This document shows positions 8,070 through 15,877 of a stretch of DNA of 37,597 nt, one piece after another. This DNA comes from Spirochaetia bacterium (lineage in GTDB: Bacteria > Spirochaetota > Spirochaetia > Treponematales > Treponemataceae): positions 1 through 37,597 of the forward strand of contig CAAGGF010000072.1 in NCBI GenBank assembly GCA_900769325.1. The letters run 5' to 3'. The notes beneath the pieces were generated by a model. It worked only from the letters and a program-made list of their open reading frames with translations. It made no database searches and had not been told where the DNA came from. Each line of letters begins with the position of its first letter. Within the stretch, counting starts at the first letter, position 1. Position numbers and translations under genes: made by a program.

Positions 8070-8734
8070 TTAGAATTCCTCGTTTTTTGAAAGAAGAAAG
8101 ATTCTGCCTCGTTGTAGGTGTAAAAATATTTTGTGGCGATTTTTTTAATTTTTTCTTCATCTTTTTGAGAGGAACTGTCGAAAATTCCTGCGGTTTTAAA
8201 GCCTGCTCTTTTTGCCGTGATGATTGCGTAAAGTGCATCTTCGAAAACCCATGTTTCTTCTGGTTTTGAATTTAATTTTTCTGCAACATGAAAGAAAATT
8301 TCAGGATGCGATTTTGAAAATCCGAATTCTTTTGCGGAAATTACATAATCAAAAAAGTTTTCAAGACCAAGCCTTTTGAATGCAGGAGAAAAAAGAGACC
8401 TCTCGGTATGAGTGCAGACTGCAATTTTTGAACCGGATTCTTTCAGTTTTTTTAAGAATGAAAGAGATGTGCCTTTGAATGAAATTTCGTTTGTATAGGC
8501 CGAAAGGAGAATGTTTTTAATTTTTTCTTCAATTTGTTCAGGTGAAAGGTTAAGGCTGTATTTTTCTTTTAAATAAATGCACCCTTCGGGAAGCGTCATA
8601 TCTAAAAGTTTTTCACCAAGATTTTCTTCCCCCTGAATCTGAAGGCTTTCAAGGAAAAAACTTCCTGCGTTCATCCAGTAAGGCATTGAATCTAAAAAAG
8701 TTCCGTCCATGTCAAAAATTGCAGCGTTTATCAT
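8066..8734 (-). CDS. HAD-superfamily phosphatase of the thiamine operon
   Basis: 222 aa. Motif I is FDMDGTFLDSM with the nucleophile D8 and acid/base D10. A helical cap follows, then motif II VCTHTERS near 110-117, and a C-terminal WVFEDALYAIITAKRAGFKT with the acidic motif IV. This is the beta-phosphoglucomutase/GPH-like subgroup. Its place between thiE and thiD, with a 16-nt gap upstream and an ATGA overlap downstream, ties it to thiamine metabolism. HAD enzymes linked to thiamine genes elsewhere dephosphorylate thiamine monophosphate or HMP-P; that is inference here. A general sugar-phosphatase or salvage-repair role is the alternative. Ribosome site GGAAGAAAA lies just before the ATG. Confidence 0.85.
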   Translation of the reverse strand: MINAAIFDMDGTFLDSMPYWMNAGSFFLESLQIQGEENLGEKLLDMTLPEGCIYLKEKYSLNLSPEQIEEKIKNILLSAYTNEISFKGTSLSFLKKLKESGSKIAVCTHTERSLFSPAFKRLGLENFFDYVISAKEFGFSKSHPEIFFHVAEKLNSKPEETWVFEDALYAIITAKRAGFKTAGIFDSSSQKDEEKIKKIATKYFYTYNEAESFFFQKTRNSK

Positions 8735-8750
8735 TTTTCTTCCATATAAT

Positions 8751-9392
8751 TTATAAATTTAGTGCAAGCTTCGTTTTTAAAAGAAGGTTTCTTGCAGCGT
8801 TTTGAATGTCATCTTGAGCAAAAATTGCACTTATTACGGCGATTCCTGAAATTTTAGAATCTGAAAGAAGCGTTACATTTTCTTGTGTGATTCCTCCGAT
8901 TGCGACTACAGGAATTTTTACGCTTTCACAGATTTCTTTTAAAACTTCGTGCGGAACTTCAACTGCATCTGATTTGCTTCCTGTTGGAAAAACTGCCCCG
9001 ACTCCTAGGTAATCAGCACCTTGTTTTTCAGCAAGAACTGCCTGGGAAACTGTCTGTGCACTTACACCGATTATTTTATTGCTTCCAAGAATTTTTCGTG
9101 CTTCACTTGCAGTCATATCGTCCTGACCGATGTGAACTCCGTCTGCGTCAATTTCTTTTGCAAGAAGAACATCGTCGTTTACAACAAACGGAACTGAATA
9201 TTTTTTTGCAAGCGTTTTTAATTCTTCTGCTTCGGTTTTAAATTCTTTTTTTGAAAGATTTTTTTCTCGGATTTGAAGAAAAGTCACTCCGCCTTTCAGC
9301 GCTTTTTCAACCTGAGAATAAAGGCTTTCGTTTTTTGTCCAGGCTCTGTCTGTAACCGCGTAAAGCAGAAGAGATTTTTTATCGAATTTCAT
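8751..9392 (-). CDS. thiE: Thiamine-phosphate synthase ThiE
   Basis: 213 aa TIM-barrel enzyme that couples HMP-PP to thiazole phosphate, giving thiamine monophosphate. Family marks are YAVTDRAW, GGVTFLQIREKN, VNDDVLLAKEIDADGVHIGQ, DYLGVGAVFPTGSKSDA and VVAIGGITQENV. I place the start at ATG 9392 (site AAGGAAG upstream) rather than at a longer in-frame start at 9440, because conserved sequence begins here. The first 14 nt overlap the end of thiM, which implies coupled translation. Confidence 0.95.
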   Translation of the reverse strand: MKFDKKSLLLYAVTDRAWTKNESLYSQVEKALKGGVTFLQIREKNLSKKEFKTEAEELKTLAKKYSVPFVVNDDVLLAKEIDADGVHIGQDDMTASEARKILGSNKIIGVSAQTVSQAVLAEKQGADYLGVGAVFPTGSKSDAVEVPHEVLKEICESVKIPVVAIGGITQENVTLLSDSKISGIAVISAIFAQDDIQNAARNLLLKTKLALNL

Positions 9393-10200
9393 AGCGGCTT
9401 CCTTTTTCAAGAAGTTTTCCCGACATATTGTAAATTGCATCGATGATTCTGTTTCTGTAGGTGGAATTTCCTTCGCCTTTTTTTAGTTTTTTGAAAGCGA
9501 TTTCTCCTGCAAGTCCCATTAAACATACGCTTGCGGCCGCTGCTTCAAGAACATTATCTTTATTTGCAGTTATAAAAGCAGTCATCATTGCACTTAACTG
9601 GCAGCCTGTTCCAGTGATTTTTCCCATTTCTTTTTTGCCGTTTCTTATTACATAGCATTTTTTGCCGTCGGAAACTAAATCTATTGCACCTGTGACGGCG
9701 ATTACTGCATTTTGTTTTAGTGCAAAATCTTTTACAAATTGAACGGATTTTTCAAGGTTTTCTTCTGTTACGGCATCCGTTATGTCTGCGTCAACGCCTT
9801 TTGTTGTTCCGCTTCCGAGTGCAAGGGTTTTGATTTCTGAAATGTTTCCTCGGATTACAGAAAATTTAATTTCTGATAAAAGGTTTAATGCTGTTTCTGT
9901 CCTTAATTTAGATGCTCCGGCTCCAACTGGGTCTAAAAGAATTGTGTGGTTTAGTTCCATGGCTTTTTTTGCGGCTTTAAACATTGAAGGAATTGTGTTC
10001 TTGTTTAAAGTTCCGATGTTGATGTTTAAGCCCTGACAGATTGAAGTGATTTCTTCGACTTCGCCTTCATCGTCGCTCATAATTGGACTTGCTCCGCATG
10101 CAAGAACTACATTTGCGACATCGTTTACAGTAACATAATTTGTGATGTTGTGAATTAATGGAGAAGATTCTCTCACATTTGATAAGATTTTTGCGAACAT
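9379..10200 (-). CDS. thiM: Hydroxyethylthiazole kinase ThiM
   Basis: 273 aa kinase that phosphorylates salvaged hydroxyethylthiazole. Conserved blocks: SPLIHNITNYVTVNDVANVV, CGASPIMSDDEGEVEEI, LLDPVGAGASKLRTE, VIRGNISEI, and KITGTGCQLSA with the anion-hole cysteine. The start is ATG 10200, with GGAG 7 nt upstream on the mRNA; a longer frame to 10248 runs into the riboswitch leader and is not used. First gene after the TPP riboswitch. No thiG, thiH, thiS or thiF is present, so the operon relies on salvage for the thiazole half unless those genes are elsewhere. Confidence 0.95.
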   Translation of the reverse strand: MFAKILSNVRESSPLIHNITNYVTVNDVANVVLACGASPIMSDDEGEVEEITSICQGLNINIGTLNKNTIPSMFKAAKKAMELNHTILLDPVGAGASKLRTETALNLLSEIKFSVIRGNISEIKTLALGSGTTKGVDADITDAVTEENLEKSVQFVKDFALKQNAVIAVTGAIDLVSDGKKCYVIRNGKKEMGKITGTGCQLSAMMTAFITANKDNVLEAAAASVCLMGLAGEIAFKKLKKGEGNSTYRNRIIDAIYNMSGKLLEKGSRYEIR

Positions 10201-10249
10201 AGCAAAACTCCGTTTAAAAAGATTTGCCTGTTTTGAATATAATGACAAA

Positions 10250-10338
10250 AATTCCCTACGTTGGCATTATCCAAATCAGGTTATGGGTCAAGACATACAG
10301 TCTACTCTCAGCAAGGTTATACCAAGCTCCCCTAGTGT
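10250..10338 (-). ncRNA. TPP riboswitch (THI element)
   Basis: Read on the minus strand, the leader has every conserved block in order: ACTAGGGGAGCTTGG, GCTGAGAG, GACCCATAACCTGATTTGGA, then TAATGCCAACGTAGGGAA. These are the pyrimidine- and pyrophosphate-binding helices of the TPP aptamer. About 50 nt separate it from the thiM start. No terminator hairpin with a U-run is evident there, so control is more likely at ribosome access to the GGAG site than by premature termination. Confidence 0.96.
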
Positions 10339-10344
10339 TCTTTT

Positions 10345-10373
10345 ATATTAGTGAAAAAAAGTTTTTACTGCAA
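10345..10373 (-). promoter_or_regulatory. Promoter of the thiamine operon
   Basis: On the minus strand: TTGCAG (10373-10368), 17-bp spacer, TAATAT (10350-10345). The transcript would start near 10338, just ahead of the aptamer, giving a leader of about 138 nt before thiM. Confidence 0.58.
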
Positions 10374-10423
10374 TCGTTCGTTCTGTAAAAAAAAGTCTTT
10401 CTTAATTTTTTAGCTCTTTCCAA

Positions 10424-10452
10424 TTGTTAAAATATAGAATTTTCATTATTAT
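10424..10452 (+). promoter_or_regulatory. Candidate promoter of lysA
   Basis: TTGTTA (10424-10429), 17-bp spacer, TATTAT (10447-10452). The leader would be about 110 nt and includes a small hairpin, TATGGAA / TTCCGTA, near 10513-10538. It is too short for a lysine riboswitch and shows none of its conserved blocks. Apart from this and the divergent thi promoter I see nothing else in 10374-10568. Confidence 0.42.
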
Positions 10453-10568
10453 GATTTTTAGCTGTGTAAGAAGTTCTTTTTCTATCTTTAACTTTATGAT
10501 GCATGCACTTTTTATGGAATAAAAATTCTGTTCCGTAAAAAATATTCTTAATTTTCCCTGGAGATTTT

Positions 10569-11837
10569 ATGTCAAAATATTTTCCTTTAAATCATGAAGA
10601 ACTTTCCAATCTTGTAAAAGAATTTCCAACTCCGTTCTATCTTTACGATGAAAAAGCAATCAGAGAGAACATGAGGGAATTTACAAAGGCATTCAGCATT
10701 TTTCCAAAATTTCGTGAACATTTTGCAGTCAAAGCGTGTCCTAACCCGTATATTTTAAAAATTCTTGCAGAAGAAGGATGCGGTGCTGACTGTTCAAGTG
10801 CACCGGAACTTATGCTTTCAGAACTTTCGGGAATAAAGGGCGAAAAAGTAATTTTTACATCAAACGAAACGCCTGCTTCAGAATATCTTCTTGCGTACAA
10901 ACAGGGAAACATCATAAATCTTGATGACATTACGCATATTGAATTTTTAAAAAATGTTCTGGGCGGAAAACTTCCTGAAACAATCTGCTTCCGCTATAAT
11001 CCAGGTCCTTTAAAACACGGATGTAATTCAATTATCGGAAAACCTGAAGAAGCAAAATACGGTCTTACTCGTGAACAAATAATCGAAGCGTACTCAATCT
11101 GTAAAAAAGAAGGCGTAAAGCATTTCGGGCTTCACACGATGGTTGCATCAAACGAACTTAATCCTGATTTTTTTGTCGATACTGCAAAACTTGTGTTTGA
11201 ACTTGCTGTCGAAATTTTTGAAAAAACAGGCGTTAAAATAGAATTTGCAGATTTGGGCGGAGGACTTGGAATCCCTTATAAACCGGAACAAAAAAAAGTC
11301 AGTTATAAAGAAGTCGCAGAAAAAATGAAAGTTCTCTACGATAAAATTATTGTTCCATCCGGCTTAGATCCTCTTGCAATTTACTGGGAATGTGGAAGAC
11401 CGATTACAGGTCCGTACGGATATCTTGTAACTTCCTGCATTCACAAAAAGCATATTTACCGTGAATACATCGCAGTCGATTCTTGTATGGCAGATTTAAT
11501 GCGTCCTGGAATGTACGGGGCATATCATGAAATTACAGTCAGTTCAAAAGAAAACGATGCAAAAACAGAAATTTACGATGTCGTTGGAAGCCTGTGTGAA
11601 AACTGTGATAAATTTGCAGTTCAGCGGCCTTTGCCAAAAATCGAAATCGGTGATTTACTTATAATTCACGATGCGGGTGCTCACGGAAGGGCGATGGGCT
11701 TTAACTATAACAGCAAACTTCGTTGCGGAGAAATTCTTTTGCGCGAAGACGGTTCTTTTAAGGAAATCCGCCGCCGCGAAACTGTCGATGATTTGTTTGC
11801 AACTCTTGATTTAAAAGGCGTAGAATCTTTTAAGTAA
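10569..11837 (+). CDS. lysA: Diaminopimelate decarboxylase
   Basis: 422 aa PLP enzyme making L-lysine from meso-diaminopimelate. The alanine racemase-like barrel carries the PLP lysine K55 in HFAVKACPNPYI. The glycine loop is FADLGGGLGIPY. The C-terminal beta domain has YWECGRPITGPYG, SCMADLMRPGMYGAYH and VVGSLCENCDKFA with the active-site cysteine. Ornithine or carboxynorspermidine decarboxylases are related, but the CEN-D motif and the MRPGMYGAYH block fit DAP decarboxylase. Ribosome site GGAG is 6 nt before the ATG. It leads a same-strand run with kdgK, eda and ttcA, with 29 nt to the next gene. Confidence 0.94.
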   Translation: MSKYFPLNHEELSNLVKEFPTPFYLYDEKAIRENMREFTKAFSIFPKFREHFAVKACPNPYILKILAEEGCGADCSSAPELMLSELSGIKGEKVIFTSNETPASEYLLAYKQGNIINLDDITHIEFLKNVLGGKLPETICFRYNPGPLKHGCNSIIGKPEEAKYGLTREQIIEAYSICKKEGVKHFGLHTMVASNELNPDFFVDTAKLVFELAVEIFEKTGVKIEFADLGGGLGIPYKPEQKKVSYKEVAEKMKVLYDKIIVPSGLDPLAIYWECGRPITGPYGYLVTSCIHKKHIYREYIAVDSCMADLMRPGMYGAYHEITVSSKENDAKTEIYDVVGSLCENCDKFAVQRPLPKIEIGDLLIIHDAGAHGRAMGFNYNSKLRCGEILLREDGSFKEIRRRETVDDLFATLDLKGVESFK

Positions 11838-11866
11838 ATTTAATTTTTAAGGAATCAGATTCTGTT

Positions 11867-12880
11867 ATGAATAAAATAGTTACTTTCGGTGAATTGATGC
11901 TCAGATTAAAATCCATTGGAAAGGAACGCTTTTTGCAGACTCCGTTTTTAGAAGCTTCTTTTGGCGGAAGTGAAGCAAATGTTGCCGTAAGCCTTGCAAA
12001 TTTCGGGAAAGAAGTTTCGTTCGTTTCTGCGCTTCCTGATAATTATTTTGGAAAGCAGGCTGAAATGAGCCTTAAAAAATTCGGTGTGAAGCCTGAATCT
12101 GTTTTTAAATCAGGTCGTCTTGGTCTTTATTTTCTTGAAGACGGTGCATGTCAAAGACCGAGTCAGGTTATTTACGACAGGGAAAACAGCGTTTTTTCAC
12201 TTGCAGAAAAAAGCGATTACGACTGGGATAAAATTTTTGAAGGTGTATCGTGGTTTCATTTTAGCGGAGTAACTCCTGCCGTTTCTGAAAATGCCTTCTT
12301 GTGTGCAGATGACGCTGTAGATTTTGCAAGAAAAAAGAAGATTACCGTAAGTCTTGATTTAAATTACCGCAAAAAACTCTGGAAATATGGAAAATCCTGC
12401 ATAGATGTAATGAAGAGCCTTGTGTCAAAAATCGATGTTCTTATTGCAAATGAAGAAGACATTCAAAAATGTCTTGGTTTTTCGCTTCAGGACTCTTCGT
12501 CTAATGCTGAAAAATATAAAATCTTGTGTAAAAATGTAAAGGAAACTTATCCAAATTTAAAATATATTGCCGTGACGCTACGGGAAAGTTATTCTGCGGA
12601 CAAAAATTTCTGGAGTGCATTTTTATTCGACGGCACTAATTTTCTTGAATCTTTTACTTATAAAATAGAAAATATCGTAGAAAGGGTAGGCTCAGGAGAT
12701 TCTTTTGCAGCGGGTTTAATTTATGGCCTTACTGAATTTGACGATTTACAAAAAGCACTGAATTTTGCAACGGCTTCGGGTTGTTTAAAACATTCTGTTC
12801 CGGGGGATTTTAATCTTGTTTCAAAAGAAGAAGTTGAAATTCTTGTAAACGGAAATTCATCCGGCAGAATTCAGCGTTAA
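11867..12880 (+). CDS. kdgK: 2-keto-3-deoxygluconate kinase, PfkB family
   Basis: 337 aa sugar kinase. It opens with ITFGE-type VTFGELMLRLKS and GGSEANVAVSLANFG, the PfkB substrate signature. It ends with the ATP/anion-hole block RVGSGDSFAAGLIYG, where D (about residue 285) is the catalytic base. The N-terminal wording is typical of KDG kinases, and the next gene is a KDPG aldolase, which uses its product; together they support KDG as the substrate. Fructokinase is the main alternative. The ribosome site is weak (AAGGA 13 nt from ATG), suggesting translation partly coupled to lysA. Confidence 0.86.
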   Translation: MNKIVTFGELMLRLKSIGKERFLQTPFLEASFGGSEANVAVSLANFGKEVSFVSALPDNYFGKQAEMSLKKFGVKPESVFKSGRLGLYFLEDGACQRPSQVIYDRENSVFSLAEKSDYDWDKIFEGVSWFHFSGVTPAVSENAFLCADDAVDFARKKKITVSLDLNYRKKLWKYGKSCIDVMKSLVSKIDVLIANEEDIQKCLGFSLQDSSSNAEKYKILCKNVKETYPNLKYIAVTLRESYSADKNFWSAFLFDGTNFLESFTYKIENIVERVGSGDSFAAGLIYGLTEFDDLQKALNFATASGCLKHSVPGDFNLVSKEEVEILVNGNSSGRIQR

Positions 12881-12892
12881 TTTGGAGGAAGT

Positions 12893-13480
12893 GTGAACGC
12901 TCAGGTACAAATGAATGAAAAAATCGCTTCTGCAAAAAAAATTGCCGTTCTTCAAGCTTCAACTCTTGATGAGGCTCTTTTTTCCTGTGAAGAACTTTTA
13001 AAATCTAGAGTAAATGCCGTTGAAATTCCTTACAGAAATCAGGAAAATTTCTCTCTTTCAGATTCTTTCATTTCAGAAATAAGAAAGCGCTTCCCTGAAA
13101 TTCTTATAGGCGGAGCAACTGTCATAAACCCTTTGCTTGCAGAACGCGCTTTTTCTTCCGGGGCACAATTTATTCTTTCTCCCGGGTTAAACGAGGAAAC
13201 TGTTCTGTGGTGCCGCAACAAAAATCTTCCGTGTTATCCAGGTGTTATAACTCCATCAGAAATCGAAAATGCCTTGAGGCTGAATCTGTCTGTCTTAAAA
13301 CTTTTTCCTGTAGAAAATTTTGGCGGTCTTTCATATTTGAAGGCTTTGAAAGGTCCTTTTCCTGATGTAAAATTTATTGTAAGCGGCGGAATTAATTTTG
13401 AAAACGAAAGCGAGTACGAAAATTTTCCGAGTGTTCTTGCTGTAAGCGGAAGTTATCTTTTAAAAGGTATAAAAAAATAA
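12893..13480 (+). CDS. eda: KDPG/KHG aldolase
   Basis: 195 aa class I aldolase splitting 2-keto-3-deoxy-6-phosphogluconate to pyruvate and glyceraldehyde-3-phosphate. It shows VEIPYR (catalytic glutamate), GGATVIN, GAQFILSPG, CYPGVITPSEIENAL and LKLFPVENFGG, whose lysine forms the Schiff base, then FIVSGGIN. The VEIPYRN segment differs from the usual VEVTLRT, so side specificity may differ. Start is GTG 12893 after a strong GGAGGAA; an internal ATG at 12911 is possible but has a poorer site. It follows kdgK by 12 nt. Confidence 0.88.
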   Translation: MNAQVQMNEKIASAKKIAVLQASTLDEALFSCEELLKSRVNAVEIPYRNQENFSLSDSFISEIRKRFPEILIGGATVINPLLAERAFSSGAQFILSPGLNEETVLWCRNKNLPCYPGVITPSEIENALRLNLSVLKLFPVENFGGLSYLKALKGPFPDVKFIVSGGINFENESEYENFPSVLAVSGSYLLKGIKK

Positions 13481-13483
13481 ATC

Positions 13484-14200
13484 ATGAGCGTTTCTAAAAA
13501 ATCACCGCTTTATTCTGCGATTGATAAAGTAATTTTTGATTATAATCTCATTCAGGACGGAGATAAAATTCTTGTCGGTGCAAGCGGCGGAAAAGATTCT
13601 ACGGCACTCATTGAATATTTTTCAAACAGAGTTAAACGAAAAGACAGTAATTTTACTTTTTCAGCGTTGAACATTCAGACCGAATTTTCAGGTGCTCTCC
13701 CGGAAAATATCGTAAAGCTTTTTAAAGAATGGAATGTAGATTTAAAAGTTGTAAAAGTCGATGTAGAGGCTCGTCTTAAAGAAGGCAAAAAAATGAGCTG
13801 TTACTGGTGTTCAACTCAAAGAAGAACTGAACTTAATAAATTTGCAATGGAAAACGGCTACAACAAGATTGCTCTAGGTCACCACATGGACGATGTTCTT
13901 GAAACTTTTTTGATGAATGCACTTCAGAAAAGTCAGTTTTCTACGATGATTCCGTCTTTAAAATACAAAAAATATCCGGTTACAGTTATAAGGCCTTTGT
14001 ATTATGCCATGGAATCTGTGATTATTGATCATGCAAAGAAAAACGGCTATTACGGATACACATGCACTTGCAATTTTCAGGATAACAGCACCCGAAAAAG
14101 TGCAAGAAATAAAATCTTTCAGCTTACGGAAGGAAATCCTGTCTTAAAGCAGCACTTTTTTGATGCTTTAAAAAACATCAATTCAGAATACCTTCCGTAA
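13484..14200 (+). CDS. ttcA: TtcA-family tRNA 2-thiocytidine synthetase
   Basis: 238 aa PP-loop ATPase. The P-loop is GASGGKDST (residues 32-40). The first cysteine pair is C106-x2-C109 in SCYWCSTQRR, followed by IALGHHMDDVLETFLMNAL, the TtcA signature, and late cysteines C194 and C196. In TtcA these cysteines hold an Fe-S cluster and the enzyme thiolates cytidine 32 of tRNA. A related PP-loop thiolase is possible, but the GHHxDD block favours TtcA. It starts 3 nt after the eda stop without a clear ribosome site, so coupled translation is likely. Confidence 0.86.
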   Translation: MSVSKKSPLYSAIDKVIFDYNLIQDGDKILVGASGGKDSTALIEYFSNRVKRKDSNFTFSALNIQTEFSGALPENIVKLFKEWNVDLKVVKVDVEARLKEGKKMSCYWCSTQRRTELNKFAMENGYNKIALGHHMDDVLETFLMNALQKSQFSTMIPSLKYKKYPVTVIRPLYYAMESVIIDHAKKNGYYGYTCTCNFQDNSTRKSARNKIFQLTEGNPVLKQHFFDALKNINSEYLP

Positions 14201-14209
14201 AACTTTGAT

Positions 14210-15661
14210 TTATTTTAAATTCTTTTTGATAAAATCAGATTTTAGATTTTTTAAATTTTCTGTAAGCGAAACTTTATAAATGTGCGGATTTAAAAGGCGT
14301 TTGTATGATTCGTCAAATGTTGAAAGTTGTTTTTGCATCGTTTCGCGGCTTAAAAGGAGCTGTTCTTTTTCTGGAAGTTTTGACTTTGTAAGTTTTCCGT
14401 CCTTTATTTTTAATTTTAAAAGAGGCTCGATTTTTGCAGCTGAAAAAGAAAACTGTCTGTAGTCGACCATCGGATGATAGAATCTGTATTCTTTACCTTC
14501 TTCAAGTTTTTCGTCTTCGAGTGCAAGAATGTCTGCACTTGCCATGCCGTTTTCGTCGTAGAGCCTGAATACATTTTTGATTCCAGGGTTTGTAGTTTTT
14601 GCAGGATTGTCGCTGAATTTCATTGCCGGAATAGTTTTGCCGGTTTGTAAATCGTGTCGGGCTGCAAGTTTGTATACTCCTGTAAACGAAGATTCGTTTC
14701 CGCCTGTTACCATGTGAGTTCCGACACCCCAACTGTCAATCGGTGCGTTTGAAGCGACAAGTGTTGAAATAATTTCTTCTGTAAGTTCGTTTGAAACAGA
14801 AATTTTTGCCTGCGGAAAACCGGCTTTGTTTAATTCTTTTCTGACTTCGCGTGTAAGGTATGAAATGTCACCTGAATCAAGACGGACTCCAAAATTATAG
14901 CCTTTTTCTACGAGTTCTCTTCCGACTGTGATGGCGTTTTTGATTCCGGATTTTAATGTATCGTAAGTATCTATTAAGAAAATTGAATTTTCAGGATAAA
15001 TTTTTGAATATGCACGGAAGGCATCGAGTTCTGACGGGTGGCTCATAATCCATGAATGTGCCATAGTGCCCATTACAGGAATTCCGTAGAGTTTTCCTGC
15101 AAGCGTATTTGAAGTTCCCTGTGCACCTCCGATAAACGCTGCTCTTGTTGCACTCATAGCTCCGTCAGGTCCTTGTGCACGCCTTAAACCGAATTCCATT
15201 ATTGGAGCTCCTTTTGATGCAAGGTAAACTCTGGCTGTTTTTGTTGCAATAAGGCTTTGGAAATTTACGATATTTAATATAAGTCCTTCAAGAATTTGTG
15301 CTTCGATTAAATTTGCGTGAATGCGTAAAAGCGGTTCCTGCGGAAAAATAACTGTTCCTTCATCCATTGTGTAAATGTCGCCGGTGAAGTGCCAGTCTTT
15401 AAGGTAATCGAGAAAACCTTGCTCAAAGATTTTTTGTTCTTTTAAGAATTTTATGTCGTCTTCCGTGAAATGAAAATCTGTTATGGTTTGTAAAAGCGGT
15501 TCGTTTCCTGCAAGAATTGAAAATCCACCGTTAAAAGGGTTTCTTCGAAAGAACATGTCGAAAACGACTTTTTGATTCATGTTTTCTTTCCAATAGCCTT
15601 GTGCCATCGTTAATTCGTAAAAATCTGTAAAAAGCGCGTTGCTGGAAAAATAATTGTTCAT
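14210..15661 (-). CDS. pncB: Nicotinate phosphoribosyltransferase
   Basis: 483 aa enzyme of NAD salvage, joining nicotinate to PRPP. Signature blocks: LFTDFYELTMAQGYW, MFFRRNPFNGGF, EFGLRRAQGPDGAMSATRAA, GTSNTLAGKLYGIPVMGTMA, FGVRLDSGDISYLTREV. These and the length mark the NAPRTase subfamily found in Firmicutes and spirochetes. The start is ATG 15661 with AGAGG upstream; a frame open to 15730 covers the leader and is unconserved. It converges with ttcA, the two stops being 9 nt apart. Controlled from a good promoter through a short GC-rich leader (separate entry). Confidence 0.95.
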   Translation of the reverse strand: MNNYFSSNALFTDFYELTMAQGYWKENMNQKVVFDMFFRRNPFNGGFSILAGNEPLLQTITDFHFTEDDIKFLKEQKIFEQGFLDYLKDWHFTGDIYTMDEGTVIFPQEPLLRIHANLIEAQILEGLILNIVNFQSLIATKTARVYLASKGAPIMEFGLRRAQGPDGAMSATRAAFIGGAQGTSNTLAGKLYGIPVMGTMAHSWIMSHPSELDAFRAYSKIYPENSIFLIDTYDTLKSGIKNAITVGRELVEKGYNFGVRLDSGDISYLTREVRKELNKAGFPQAKISVSNELTEEIISTLVASNAPIDSWGVGTHMVTGGNESSFTGVYKLAARHDLQTGKTIPAMKFSDNPAKTTNPGIKNVFRLYDENGMASADILALEDEKLEEGKEYRFYHPMVDYRQFSFSAAKIEPLLKLKIKDGKLTKSKLPEKEQLLLSRETMQKQLSTFDESYKRLLNPHIYKVSLTENLKNLKSDFIKKNLK

Positions 15662-15733
15662 AAAATACCTCTGAAATTTTCTGGGGTTTCTTTGAGTCTG
15701 TCTCCAGCATCTGGCACGCAGCCTGCACATCCC
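15662..15733 (-). promoter_or_regulatory. GC-rich, possibly structured leader of pncB
   Basis: Between the predicted transcript start (about 15733) and the pncB ATG lie 72 nt that are clearly richer in G and C than other leaders in the window. On the mRNA it contains CCAG-ATG-CTGG, a CTG-GAGA-CAG mini-hairpin with a GNRA loop, GGC-TGCGT-GCC, and a GGG at the 5' end that can pair with CCC about 50 nt later. These alternatives overlap, as in a regulatory RNA. I do not recognise it as a known riboswitch class. Confidence 0.4.
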
Positions 15734-15739
15734 GCTTTT

Positions 15740-15768
15740 ATTCTACATGATTTTTTTTATTTTGTCAT
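15740..15768 (-). promoter_or_regulatory. Promoter of pncB
   Basis: On the minus strand: ATGACA (15768-15763), 17-bp spacer, TAGAAT (15745-15740), each one base from the sigma70 consensus. The transcript would start near 15733. Confidence 0.57.
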
Positions 15769-15877
15769 TAAAAGAAAAACTGACTTTAGAATCATCATTG
15801 AATTTATGATTTTATAGAAAGTTGAGTTTTGGTTTTACTTTAGAATAAAAGCAGACTGAATTTTTAAATTCTTTTTT

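Noticed and set aside
10374..10568. Lysine riboswitch before lysA
   Set aside because: The leader would be about 110 nt, shorter than an L box, and none of its conserved blocks is seen.
15662..15730. N-terminal extension of PncB
   Set aside because: The frame is open through the leader, but the sequence is arginine-rich and unlike PncB, and the promoter places it in the leader. ATG 15661 has the ribosome site.
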